A DNA stretch of 64,000 nucleotides, taken from Azorinus chamasolen (taxonomy: Eukaryota > Mollusca > Bivalvia > Cardiida > Solecurtidae). Below the pieces are notes generated by a model. The model did no database searches. It was given only the letters and a program-made list of their open reading frames with translations, and had not been told where the DNA came from. The stretch is taken from contig OY755239.1 of the NCBI GenBank assembly GCA_963576725.1, positions 62,352,953-62,416,952 of the forward strand, written 5' to 3'. Shown piece after piece: positions 11,640 to 21,165 of the stretch. How positions within the stretch are numbered: the stretch's first letter is position 1; each line of letters starts with the position of its first letter. Position numbers and translations under genes: made by a program.

Positions 11640-11825
11640 AGTAAAATGCCTCTAAACCGGATGTTCAGTTTAGTATAAATATATCGGTGGCAGCTTAATG
11701 CTGGGTGAAGGAGCTCCTCAAGGAGCTTTCTGCATGACTTTCACCATGTATTAAGCAGCCACCTGGCTAAAAGTATCTAAATTCTTCTCTACTAGAATTC
11801 CTGTTTAGAGAGGTTGTACTGCAGT
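11640..11825. mobile_element. TA-1 MITE
   Basis: ACAGTAAAATGCCTCTAAAC to GAGAGGTTGTACTGCAGT. The inner palindrome GCAGCTTAATGCTGGGTGAA is shortened around GAGCTCCTCAAGGAGC. Confidence 0.8.
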
Positions 11826-12169
11826 GTTCTCGTTTAAGCGTAGATTTTTAAACAAGTCCCTGGGACCCAGGGCATCAGCAAAAGTTGGGTCCCAGACGAA
11901 TTCAAGGAGTCCCAGATAATTTCACTCCTGCCTTTGTTGTGGAGATTTTTTGCACCATTAAATGTAAATATAAAAGTTTAAACTGAGGTATCATTAACTT
12001 TTATCTCAGACACTTTCAGTTGGCATCAAAAATATAAATCGAGGTAGACACTACAAGACAAGATCAGAGAGCTTACAATACGAAACAGTCTAGTTATGTG
12101 CTACACGATCAGTCTTTGCCATGTAGCCTTAAGTGAATCCAAACAGGAAGTTACCAGGTGCAGATCCAA

Positions 12170-12206
<37 letters not shown>

Positions 12207-12251
12207 GAAGAGGGTGTTTTAGAATTTTTTGGAATGGGGGGGGGGGGGGGG
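12170..12251 (+). repeat. Long G homopolymers
   Basis: A run of 36 G (12170-12205) is followed by a run of about 16 G (12236-12251). Such runs are prone to G-quadruplex formation and to length error in assembly, so the exact count should not be trusted. Confidence 0.9.
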
Positions 12252-12271
12252 ACATAGATACAGTAAAAAAT

Positions 12272-12429
12272 ACAGTAAAACCTCTCTGTAACGGCCACTA
12301 AATTACATCAAGCAAGGTGAAAGTAAAGAACGTTCTGTTTTACTTTCACCTTGCTTTAAGCAGCCACCTGTCCTTAATACCAACTAATTAACACAATTTA
12401 GTGGTAGTTATAGAGGGGTTTTACTGTAG
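12272..12429. mobile_element. TA-1 MITE, compact
   Basis: Terminal inverted repeats ACAGTAAAACCTCTCTGTAA and ATAGAGGGGTTTTACTGT. Core CAAGGTGAAAGTAAAGAACG with its complement. The left GCAGGTGGC arm is deleted. Confidence 0.85.
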
Positions 12430-12840
12430 TGTGTTATTAATACAAGTTGAATAAGAGCATAAATGGGCGAGGGAAATAACAAAAATCAGATTAAATCGAT
12501 GTTTTATTGATTTTTAGTAGATCTAGATCTAAAATATTACTAAAGAAGTTTGTTTGGGCAATTTTAGGGGGGCGTACGCCGGCTCCAACCCCACTAAATC
12601 AGCACCTGGTTACTCAATGGATTTGCTTTTCAATACGCATATTATATAGGGCTTCGCTTATTGTCTAACCACTGACCACTTGCAAAAATATAAGTGTTAC
12701 AAGCACTGTATTATAAGGCATTTCTTGATGCTTTGATTTGAAGTGCGTAACGATGAGCATCGCTTGAGTGAAATGCGCTGAAAACCACTGTATCCACTGG
12801 TAAATGTGCTTTTCACTTAATTTTCAGAACACACAAAACA

Positions 12841-12966
12841 TCACATGGTAATGATATTGGTTTCAGGGCTAAAATCTTTCACTAACAACTCTTTAAACCC
12901 ATGGTCTTGCACCCATGATGCTTTAAAGTTCCTACCGTGTTTAGCTTTTTTGCTAGTAGATGCCAT
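12841..12966 (-). pseudogene. Transposase N-terminal fragment with premature stop
   Basis: A 41-codon frame starts at ATG 12966-12964 (MASTSKKAKHGRNFKASW...) and stops at TGA 12843-12841. In the same frame, just beyond the stop, is CFVCSEN then another stop. A basic start followed by FKxxW and then a CxxC pair is the layout of BED/TTF-type finger transposase starts. The stop immediately before the CxxC, and the absence of a longer frame, indicate a dead copy. It lies on the same strand as FOCAD but within its intron, downstream of exon 13400-13504. The family call is by pattern only. Confidence 0.4.
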
Positions 12967-13045
12967 CTTTTTTCAGCAATCAATGTATCAAATTAATGTC
13001 GTTTCTACGCAACAGAATGGTTCTCGTAGAATGACATAATTTTAG

Positions 13046-13399
13046 ATGCCGACACTAGGTGGAAAATCCAGGTGCTCTCCTACGTATCTGTAATAACCCA
13101 GGACTCGATATTTATAGATCGTTGTAATTTCGGAACAATTGCCATGAAAAGCTGACCGAGATTCAGTTTATTTATCGGGATTGATGTAAGACCGAGTTTC
13201 AGTTGTTTATTTACCTGGATTCATTTAAATCCCTAAAATTTCGGTCATTGATCTTGCGTCCCATGGATGCAACGTACTTGCTTTTTTTGCATTCCAATTA
13301 TTTTTGGTGCGTATTTAGATATGATTATGATGTAAATGGGAACACTGTGTAACTGTAATCTGCCATACTCTTGGTATTCTCAAAACTACCAAACATTAC
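13046..13399. other. Intronic stretch downstream of FOCAD exon
   Basis: No repeat family or coding frame was recognised. On the minus strand it begins with the FOCAD donor GTAATG at 13399-13394. Confidence 0.4.
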
Positions 13400-13504
13400 C
13401 TTATGGGTGGCCAGTCGTGGCAGGGCTTCCATTAGGTGTAAGCGGAGTCTTGGACAGGATTTCTTACCCAGGCAGTACAGAAATAGCGGTAGCAGGGTGG
13501 GTGC
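13400..13504 (-). CDS. FOCAD: Focadhesin homologue, internal exon (fifth in window)
   Basis: A 105-nt exon of 35 codons, phase 0 at both ends. It is preceded by a TTTCACAG acceptor and followed by the donor AAG|GTAATG. It encodes a helical HEAT-like segment containing LLPLFLYCLG and ALPRLATHK. Recalled human FOCAD has LIPVLMFKLG and TLPKLGVHK at the same spacing, around residues 490-520, where the DUF3730 region begins. The preceding exon (25069-25195) ends in phase 0 with EVAKQDTCK, matching human ELAQADSSQ immediately before this segment, so no exon is missing between them. The next exon was not found in the remaining 13.4 kb and is probably outside the window. A 195-base frame on the opposite strand is a shadow of this exon. 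Confidence 0.85.
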
Positions 13505-13574
13505 CTGTGAAATATAAAATACAGAGCTAATTTAAACACAGTATAACAAACCATATAGCTAAACTGAATATTCA

Positions 13575-13690
13575 TGGGTGATTACAGGTGTGTTACATGT
13601 AACAATCACAGATGTCATGTGTGATACAGGTAGTAGCAATCACTGATGTCATGTGTGTTACATGTAACAATCACAGATGTCATGTCATGA
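13575..13690. repeat. Short tandem repeat, about 50-bp unit
   Basis: Two and a half units of GTTACATGTAACAATCACAG with ATGTCATGTG. The palindrome GTTACATGTAAC lies inside each full unit. Confidence 0.7.
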
Positions 13691-13719
13691 TTTTTTCAGG
13701 GCACTGACACTTGCCCCTT

Positions 13720-13998
13720 CGAGTTGGATATGATCTGGGTCTACTCTGTTTCCATAGGCATTTAACTCATTCCCTCATATTGACGACTTTTGACGACTCT
13801 GTAAAAGTCACTTTGTGAAACCATTGTGATAAATAGAGCAAATGCTCTATTTATCACAATGGTTTCAAGCTGCAAATTTCTAAAAGTTTCCTTTTCTCTA
13901 GTTAATGCACCTTTTCGGTAGATTTATTCAAAGAGGTTGTATCTAAAAATAGCCTATGAGGTAATGGGTTAAGGGCATAATAATGGAGTAGACGGTTA
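13720..13998. mobile_element. TTAA-A right end split by TTAA-B
   Basis: GATCTGGGTCTACTCTG and CATAGGCATT on the left, and GGCATAATAATGGAGTAGAC plus GGTTAA on the right, are one TTAA-A end. It is broken at TTAA by a complete TTAA-B copy (13762-13972). Confidence 0.7.
13762..13972. mobile_element. TTAA-B MITE
   Basis: TTAACTCATTCCCTC to GAGGTAATGGGTTAA. The palindrome centre is shortened: AGAGCAAATGCTCTATT, without the CTCCTATAGGAG core. Confidence 0.85.
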
Positions 13999-14032
13999 AG
14001 GATGACATTATAGAAAACAAAATCTATATCAT

Positions 14033-14225
14033 TTAACCCATTACTTCATAGGCTATATTTAGATCTAGCCTCTTTGAATAAATCTACCAAAACTTTTAGA
14101 ACTGTGTAGTTTTGAAACCATTGCGATAAATAGAGCATTTGCTCCTATGGAGCAAATGCTCCATTTGTCACAATGGTTTCATAAACTTACTTTAACAGAG
14201 GCGTCAAAATGAGGGTATGGGTTAA
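14033..14225. mobile_element. TTAA-B MITE, reverse orientation
   Basis: TTAACCCATTACTTCATAGG to ATGAGGGTATGGGTTAA. Core GCATTTGCTCCTATGGAGCA. Confidence 0.85.
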
Positions 14226-14237
14226 ATGTCTATATTT

Positions 14238-14600
14238 TTTAATAAGCAAACTTCAAGTCTGTGATCAGATGTTTCCTACACAAGTCATCTGATCTGGGTC
14301 CACTATTTTCAAAGGTGTAAAAGCCACAATAACCCTTCGCTTGCTATTCACGTCAATATACCTACCTGTAAATAGTGAAGACCCAGATGAGACAGCTCCT
14401 ACAGGAGCTGTCTCATCAGGGTCTGCACTATTTACAAGTTGATTGTGCAACCGGTGCACTCCACAGCAGTGATTGCACAGCGAAATACTTGTACACAGTG
14501 AAGATATATGTAATTATACAACAGGGCATGGGTAAAGAAGGAGAAATGTATTTTAAAATTCAGCAAGAGAAGGGTTAATGGAGTAAAGGGGTAAAGGTTC
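14238..14600. mobile_element. TTAA-A MITE split by TTAA-C
   Basis: The left half includes GATCAGATGTTTCCTACAC and TCATCTGATCTGGGTCC. The right end TGGAGTAAAGGGGTAAAG follows the TTAA-C insertion at 14329-14578. Confidence 0.65.
14329..14578. mobile_element. TTAA-C MITE
   Basis: ATAACCCTTCGCTTGCTATT to AGAGAAGGGTTAA. Perfect inner palindrome GATGAGACAGCTCCTACAGG with its mirror, and flanking arms GTAAATAGTG. Confidence 0.85.
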
Positions 14601-14747
14601 TTCTTGTCTGATCACTTACCTCAAAATATCTACAAATTGCATTTATATTGTAGTAATATTTACAGCTCTCTTGTCTCTATAGAATAAAGTGTTTATAATT
14701 GACATTTTGGAAGCTCCATAATATTTTGTGCAGTTTTTTTTTTGTAG

Positions 14748-14973
14748 TTGGTTAATTTGCGTTGAGACTTGCAAACAGTTTAAACTCTTAGGAGATAATG
14801 AGAAATTTGACTTCTCATCGGGTTCTAAATTACCTGACACACAGTTTGACATTAAACAATTAAATAAAGAAATACCACTTCTAGCATTTAAAACAAATAA
14901 TAAATTTTATTTAGGCAAGAATATGAGTAGCTTGATACACTCACGGGATTTAAAGTTAGATAATAAAAACCAG
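14748..14973 (+). CDS. Possible internal exon of an unrecognised gene
   Basis: A 226-nt open segment lies between a strong acceptor (a T-rich run then GTAG at 14744-14747) and the donor CAG|GTAAGT (14971-14976). It starts with one base completing a codon and ends in phase 0. The 75-codon product is hydrophilic with no low complexity (for example KFDFSSGSKLPDTQF, LAFKTNNKFYLGKN). The frame is open slightly upstream from 14728. No family was recognised and no partner exon was found, so it could be a chance frame in AT-rich DNA or part of a gene nested in the FOCAD intron on the opposite strand. Confidence 0.3.
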
Positions 14974-15017
14974 GTAAGTAGCTGAGTTATCTCACAATCT
15001 TATCAGGATAGAATATA

Positions 15018-15232
15018 TTAACCCTTACAATGTGCGAAACAAGTTGCTAATGTCCTTTGCAAACAGTGTAGACCCAGATGAGAGGGCTCCTAGAGGAGCC
15101 CTCTCATCTGGGTCTGCACTGTTTGTCATGCTACACTTTTCATTGAAAAAAAAACCCTGAATATTTACAGTAAACTTAACCTATTTGAAGTTTGGAATAC
15201 TCCATATGAAAATTCAGCATAGTAACGGTTAG
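15018..15232. mobile_element. TTAA-D MITE
   Basis: TTAACCCTTACAATGTGC to CATAGTAACGGTTA. Palindrome arms AAACAGTGTAGACCCAGATG around GCTCCTAGAGGAGC (15086-15099). Confidence 0.8.
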
Positions 15233-15337
15233 ATGTATTTCTAGGGAAAAATGTTGGAATTGAAGTCTACAGTGAGTGACAGTTTATCCCCTTTGAATAC
15301 AGGCAGCAAGTTTAAGCACTTTGCCTGAGGAATATAT

Positions 15338-15727
15338 AACCCTTTCCCTCTTGTAGGAGCTGTCTGATCAGGGTCTGCTCTGTTTGCTTATGGTATAACT
15401 ATACAGCTAAATCTTGATTATATAATTATGAATACTCAAATATGTATCATTATTGATCTTTTAAGACAGGTGGCAGCTTCATGCATGGTGAAAGTAATGC
15501 AGACAGCTCCCAGGGGAGCTTTCTGCATGACTTCTACCCTGCATTAAGCATCTACCCATGCAAAAGCGTCAAAATTCTTCCGTTTTAAAATTTCGAATTA
15601 TTGAACATCTGATTCTACAGTTTCTGCTTGAGCTAAAATTGTGTTCATGTAACCATTAAAAAAATAATCTAATTAATATTCATGATGTCATTATTTCTTA
15701 GATGATTATGTAAACAAGGAAAGGATT
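15338..15727. mobile_element. TTAA-A MITE split by TA-1
   Basis: Left part ATAACCCTTTCCCTCTTG to CTCTGTTTGCTTATGG. A TA-1 fragment follows (about 15411-15600, GACAGGTGGCAGCTTCATGC and complement). The right part GATTCTACAGTTTCTGC runs to GGAAAGGATTAA. Confidence 0.65.
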
Positions 15728-15802
15728 AAATATGAAACTAAATGTAACAAAGGTTAAAAATAATGCCCAGGACTGTAATCATGATCTTGATTTTTCAACT
15801 TT

Positions 15803-16039
15803 TTCTTTCGTATAAACGTGTCTTCACGCATTTGCAAACAGAGTAGACCCAGATCAGACAGCTCCTATAGGAGTCGTTTGATCAGGGTCTGCTGTTTCTA
15901 ATGGAATTTGAAAGATCTGTTTCTTTACTTTCTAAAATGGTTATAGTGTTAAATCATCCATATTTCATTGTAACTATATTTTCTATGAATATTCAGTAAG
16001 TATTGAAATTAGGAATAAACGTAGAACAGGGAAAGGGTT
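15803..16039. mobile_element. TTAA-A MITE
   Basis: AACTTTTTCTTTCGTATAAA to GAACAGGGAAAGGGTTAA. Core GACAGCTCCTATAGGAGTCG. Confidence 0.7.
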
Positions 16040-16079
16040 AAACACCATGGGCCTATTTGTGAACAATAAACAGTTTAGA

Positions 16080-16772
16080 TCCAGATGATACACAGTGTAA
16101 AGTGACACCCTATCAGAATGATACATAGAGTAAAGTGACACCCTATCAGATGATACATAGAGTAAAGTGGCAACCTATCAGACGGTACACAGAGTAAAAT
16201 GGCACCCTATCAGATGATACACAGAATCAAGTGACACCCAATCAAAATCAACACTGTCTGACACAGATGATACATAGAGTAAAGTGGCACCCCATCAGAT
16301 GATACATAGAGTAAAATGGCACCCTATCAGATGATACACAGAGTCAAGTGACACCCAATCAAAATCAACACTGTCTGACACAGATGATACATAGAGTAAA
16401 GTGGCACACTATCAGATGTTACAGAGTAAAGTGGCACCCTATCAGATGGTGCATAGAGTAAATTGACACCCTATCAGATGATACACAGAGTAAATTGACA
16501 TCCTATCAGATGATACACAGAGTAAAGTGGCACCCTATCATGATACACAGAGTCAAGTGACACCCTATCCAATGATACATAGAGTAAAGTGACACCCTGT
16601 CAGATGATACACAGAGTAAATTGACATATCAGATGATACACAGAGTAAAGTGGCACCCTATCAGATAATACACAGAGTCTAGTGACACCCTTTCAGATGA
16701 TACATAGAGTAAAGTGATATACACCCTATCAGATGATACACAGAGTAAAGTGACACCCTATCAGATCAACAC
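16080..16772. repeat. Minisatellite, about 31-32 bp unit
   Basis: About 20 imperfect units of CAGATGATACACAGAGTAAA plus GTGGCACCCTAT. It is flanked by AAACAGTTTAGATC on the left and ATCAACACTGTTTGACAC on the right, which are the arms of a TTAA-E core. The array therefore appears to have grown inside a TTAA-E element. Confidence 0.85.
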
Positions 16773-17133
16773 TGTTTGACACACAGACATTGTGTTTGAA
16801 AATGAAGAAATATGAACATGCACTTTTAGAATTACTACAGACAAATTTTTAGACGAACAGTAACTGAAAGTAAAAAGTATGCAAAATGTAGATTATGTAA
16901 ATTAAATTCAGATTAACAAAAAACAGATTAACAAGAAAAACAACAATAAAAAATATGGCTGCAAAAATGCATGACTATAATTTATTTTGTACCGCAAAAT
17001 GTGGCAGACACATCAATAATTATTTTGTCACTTTTTTGGGTGTTGCCATTAGGATCTGTTTCACAATTATTGTAGCCAAGCTGTGATTTTGCTACGCCTT
17101 GTGGGAGTTTGATATAATTTGAAACAATAATTA

Positions 17134-17312
17134 TACAGTAAAACCTCTCTAAACCGGACGTTAAATTTTGTATAAACATCGGTCTTGGAGACAGGTGGCA
17201 GCTTAATGCAGGGAGCTTTCTGTATGACTTTCACCCTGTATTAAGCAGCCACCTGCCTAAAGTATGTGAAGTCTTCTCTACTAGAATTCCGGTTTAGAGA
17301 GGTTTTACTGTA
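17134..17312. mobile_element. TA-1 MITE
   Basis: TATACAGTAAAACCTCTC to GAGAGGTTTTACTGTA. Inner arms GACAGGTGGCAGCTTAATGC. Its right TA is the left TA of the next copy. Confidence 0.85.
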
Positions 17313-17525
17313 CTGTAAAACCCCGCTAATGTGACCACCTAAAAGAGGTATAATTCTTGGTGCTAGATGCAGGTGGTGGCTTAATGAAGGTCAAAAGTAA
17401 TGCAGAATGCTCTTCTAGGAGCTTTCTGCATTACTTTTGTCCTGCATTAAGCAACCACCTGCTATAAAGAAACCAATTTTTAATGTTTTTTTATCACGTG
17501 GTCTCATTAGAGGGGTTCTACTGTA
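17311..17525. mobile_element. TA-1 MITE, abutting copy
   Basis: TACTGTAAAACCCCGCTAAT to GGGGTTCTACTGTA. Inner arms GCAGGTGGTGGCTTAATGAA with CTGCATTAAGCAACCACC. It belongs to the GCGACCACC subfamily, unlike its neighbour. Confidence 0.85.
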
Positions 17526-17716
17526 TCATTTTACATGGAAAAGATGTTCAGTGTGGAAGACCCTGTTCCTTGGCTCAAGTTCAGACCTTTACTTCAGGAA
17601 TATTTATACAAGAATTTACCTGATATAAAAACCTTTTCATGCATTTGAAACAAAGTAGACCCACTTAATCAGATTCCTCCTATAGGAGTCATCTGATCAG
17701 GGTCTGCTTTATTTGT

Positions 17717-19328
17717 TTAAACCTTTCCTCCATATATATGCCTTTCTATGCCTCTGTAATAACCACTTCTTTAAACCATTGTGATAAATAGAGCATTTGC
17801 TCCTATCGGAGCATTAATGCTCTATTTATCGGTGTGCGGTAAAAATGCCACAGGTAAAAATGCCTTAGGTAAATATGCCATAGGTAAAAATGCCACAGGT
17901 AAAAATGCCACAGGTAAAGTGGTAAAAATGCCTTAGGTAATAATGCCTTAGGTAAATATGCCATAGGTAAAAATGCCACAGTTAAAAACCAACAAAAAAA
18001 CAAATATTTCTAAATTTATAAAAGGAAAACTGCATGATTTGAAATCACAAGTAATGCAAAACAGAGTAGATCCAGATTAGAAGACTCCTATAAGAACTGT
18101 CTGATCTGAGTCTACTCTCTCTGTTACTGGAATTTCATAGATCTGTTTCTGTGTTTCATTAATGTTTCAAAAGATAGTATTATGTATTTTAACATACTGA
18201 AGATAAAATAACAAGTAATGCAAAACAGAGTTGATCCAGATTAGAAGGCTCTGATCTGGGTCTAGTCTGTTTGTTACTGGAATTTGATAGATCTGTTTCA
18301 TTATTGTTTCAAAAGATAGTATTATGTATTGCAACATACTAAAGATAAAAACAAATCACAAGTAATGCAAAAACAGAGTAGATCCAGATTAGAAGGCTCC
18401 TATTAAAAATTGCTGCAAATCACAAGTGATGCAAAAACAGCGTAGACCCAGATTATATAGGAGCCGTCTGATCAGGATCTGCTCTGTTTGTTTTGAAGAA
18501 AGGGTTAAACCGTTGGGTTATATGATATGCTGCATTATCAACTACATGTACTGTATAGATACTGCTCATTAAACAATAGATATTGAAACCTTACCTACCT
18601 GTTTCTTAGGATTTTTCCTACACTTATTTAAACAGAGTTTACCCAGACACTACCCCTCAAATGCCAGAGGTACAATTTTTTTTATTTAATAACAAATATT
18701 TTGAAATTTGGTCTGAGTCCAAAATAAACAAAAAGATTTTCATACAATTATTTAAACAGAGTAGACTCAGACACCAAAATTGATTATGAAATGATATTAT
18801 AACATATCTTTTCAAAATATAGTTTTCCTTTTATAACTTCAAAAATATTTGTTATTAATTTTTTTTATAACTGTGGTATTTTTAAAAAGAGTAGACCCAG
18901 ACACCACCCGTCAAATGCCAGAAAATTATAATAAATATTTTTAATTTTGAACATATTTAAATGGTTTTATATACTAAAATTGATTATGAAATAATATTAT
19001 AACATATTTTTTCAAATTATACAGTTTTCCTTTTATAAATTTTAAAAAAAAACTGTGGCATTTTTACCTATGGCATTTTTACCTAAGGCATTATTACCTA
19101 AGGCATTTTTACCACTTTACCTGTGGCATTTTTACCTAAGGCATTTTTACCTATGGCATATTTACCTAAGGCATTTTTACTTGTCGCATTTTACCTACAT
19201 TCCTATTTATCACAATGGTTTCAAACTACAAATTTCCTTAATTTTCCTTTTCTCTAGTTAATGCTCCTTTTGGGTAGATTTAGTCAAAGTGGTTGGATTT
19301 AAAAATAGCCTATGGAGGAATGGGTTAA
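17717..19328. mobile_element. TTAA-B MITE split by a foldback-like element
   Basis: The left part runs from TTAAACCTTTCCTCC to CTCTATTTATC (17830). The right part resumes at 19203 with CTATTTATCACAATGG and ends GGAGGAATGGGTTAA. The nine bases CTATTTATC are present on both sides. Confidence 0.85.
17831..19202. mobile_element. Foldback-like element with tandem-repeat inverted ends
   Basis: A 1,372-bp insert has a left end built of about ten 15-bp units (GGTAAAAATGCCACA and variants) and a right end with the same units inverted (TGTGGCATTTTTACC). The inversion extends inward through TTTATAAAAGGAAAACTG (left, from about 18014) and CAGTTTTCCTTTTATAAA (right, to about 19038), giving arms of about 200 bp. 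The 9-bp duplication CTATTTATC flanks it exactly (17822-17830 and 19203-19211). Long inverted ends made of short tandem repeats plus a 9-bp duplication are the hallmarks of foldback (FB) transposons of Drosophila. No transposase is visible; the middle holds TTAA-A-like cores repeated at about 18060, 18225, 18370 and 18430. Confidence 0.75.
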
Positions 19329-19407
19329 TGATTTAAATTGACAGTCATTTAACATTTTCTGCCAAAGTAAACAAATCCTGTGTTCAATTACCATAGTAAA
19401 AATTCAG

Positions 19408-19632
19408 TTAACCTTTTGCCTACTATGGGCGAATGAGTGAATACCTATGCAAACAGTTCAGATCCAGATGAGATGCCGAGTAACTAGGGGTCTCTTCAGG
19501 ATCCAAACTGTTTGGCACCTGATTGCATTTTGGTAGACAAATTGATTATAGAATTTTGAATATGTAGCTATATACATATATAGTAGGTAAAATGTTCTGT
19601 AAAAATAATTTGCTTAGTAGGCTAAAGGTTAA
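19408..19632. mobile_element. TTAA-E MITE
   Basis: TTAACCTTTTGCCTACTATG to TTAGTAGGCTAAAGGTTAA. Core CAGATGAGATGCCGAGTAAC with CAGGATCCAAACTG. Confidence 0.8.
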
Positions 19633-19654
19633 GTCATGATTAATGCTGGTTAAT

Positions 19655-20330
19655 TCTGTTTGCAAAAGTAGGTCAAAGGTCAAGGTCAGAAAGGCAAACA
19701 TGTTGGCATGGTCATACCAAGTATGGAAGCCCTATGCCTATTTGTTGCATTGTTATAAGCATTTAAAGACTTTTGCAAAAGTTGGTCAAAGATCAAGGTC
19801 AATGTCACATGGTAAAAACAATGGTATGGTTGGAAGTCTTAAGACAAGAAATCTGCATACAATGTATGGAAGCCCTTGGCCTACTGGTTCAAATTTTATA
19901 GGCATTTAAAGAAATTTGCAAAAGTAGGTCAAAGTAACATGGCAAAAACAATGATATTGTTGGAAAGGTCTTAACACAAGAAAGTTGCATACCAAGTATG
20001 GAAGCCTTTGGCCCATTGGTTAAAATGTTATAGGCATTTAAAGATTTTTACAAAAGCAGGTCAAAGGTCAAGGTCAAGATCAGAAGGGCAAAAATGTTGG
20101 CATGTTCATACCAAGTATGGAAGCCCTAGGCCTATTGGTTCCAATAATATAGGCATTTGAAGATTTTTGCAAAGGTAGGTCAACGGTCAAGGTCAAGGTC
20201 AGAAGGGCAAACAATAACATACCAAGTATGGAAGCCCTAGGTCCATTGGTTGAAATGTTATAGGCATTTAAAGATTTTTGTGAAATAGGTCAAAGGTTAA
20301 GGTCAGAAGGGCAAAAATGTTGGCTATAAG
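19655..20330 (+). repeat. HINE-type tandem core, about 125-bp unit
   Basis: Five to six units of CAAAAGTAGGTCAAAGGTCA then CATACCAAGTATGGAAGCCC. No 5' motif or 3' hairpin was identified, so both ends are lost or replaced by flanking TTAA elements. Confidence 0.7.
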
Positions 20331-20334
20331 ATAA

Positions 20335-20540
20335 GCTCTGCTGTTCTACGAACAGGTGAAACTAAAAAGGGAAAATAGTTTTGAAAACAATATGATAAAT
20401 GGAACATTGCTCCTTATAATGGAGCAAATCGAGGGCTTGGTGCAAAACTATGGTAACTCCTTCACAATAACTGCTTAATTTATCACAATCATTTCAAAAA
20501 GTGACTTTTACAGAGGCGTCAAAATGAGGCAATGGGTTAA
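20335..20540. mobile_element. TTAA-B remnant carrying a hairpin-element fragment
   Basis: Right end GACTTTTACAGAGGCGTCAA to GGCAATGGGTTAA. A piece of the 77-bp hairpin (CGAGGGCTTGGTGCAAAACT, then CTCCTTCACAA) sits at 20449-20480 inside its palindrome. Confidence 0.6.
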
Positions 20541-21080
20541 GTCTAAACTTGAGTATCAGGTTTTGAGTATGTGGTTTTTATATCCATTAAAATTGTTTAT
20601 TTGATATATGTCTGCATATTGAAGATTTATAACAATTATTGTCTGGAACCATTTTTTCTTTGGTAAAAGTGACTTTGGCGTTTTTGAATCCCAATACAAT
20701 CCCAACCTTTATCTTAACGCCAGCTTATAATCTAGCTATCAAGTTTAGTCTGAAAAATGTTTTCTTTGGTAACTGAAATGTTCACCTCTGCCCCTGCTGG
20801 ACCACCTACTCATCCGCAAAACAATGTACTCCAACCTAATAGCCTGAACTTTTTGTCTGAAATTCTGGTTAAAGAGTAATAATATCATATCACTCTCAAT
20901 GGATTTGAAGTCACACATTTACATCCATTTAGTTTCTAGACATGTAAAGTTATATCACAAGGGGATGACATGAGACTGAGTCTTTCTCATAAATTTTAAA
21001 GTTTAACCTTTTCAATGCTGAACATTCTATCTAACCACATTGTCCATTTAGTAAGAAAGGCTTAAATTTCTTAGATGCTC
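20541..21080. other. Intronic stretch, nothing recognised
   Basis: AT-rich sequence without tandem structure, inverted ends or a coding frame that could be supported. Confidence 0.45.
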
Positions 21081-21165
21081 TTAACCCATTCCCTCATAGG
21101 CTATTTTTAGATCCAACCACTTTGAATAAATCTACCGAAAAGGAGCACTCATATAACTAGGAACA
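21081..21165. mobile_element. TTAA-B left-end fragment
   Basis: TTAACCCATTCCCTCATAGG to AAAGGAGCACTCATATAAC. It is cut at the start of the HINE IV element and the rest was not found downstream. Confidence 0.65.

Larger units (their letters stand above)
11835..13045 (-). mobile_element. Decayed transposase-gene remnant (BED/hAT-like)
   Basis: Read on the minus strand, this stretch begins with a short transposase-like start (12841-12966). It then runs through non-coding sequence containing CGGCGTACGCCCCCC, a long C run (G on the plus strand) and GGGACCCAGGGACTTG. The combination resembles remnants of KIAA1586/ZMYM-type domesticated or hAT-like genes common in bivalves; that identification is from recollection and is tentative. 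A TA-1 MITE (12272-12429) has inserted into it. Confidence 0.4.

Noticed and set aside
13336..13530. + strand 64-codon frame
   Set aside because: It is the antisense shadow of the FOCAD exon 13400-13504 and lacks its own splice sites.
16080..16772. CRISPR-like array
   Set aside because: Units are contiguous with no distinct spacers, imperfect, and set in eukaryotic MITE sequence.
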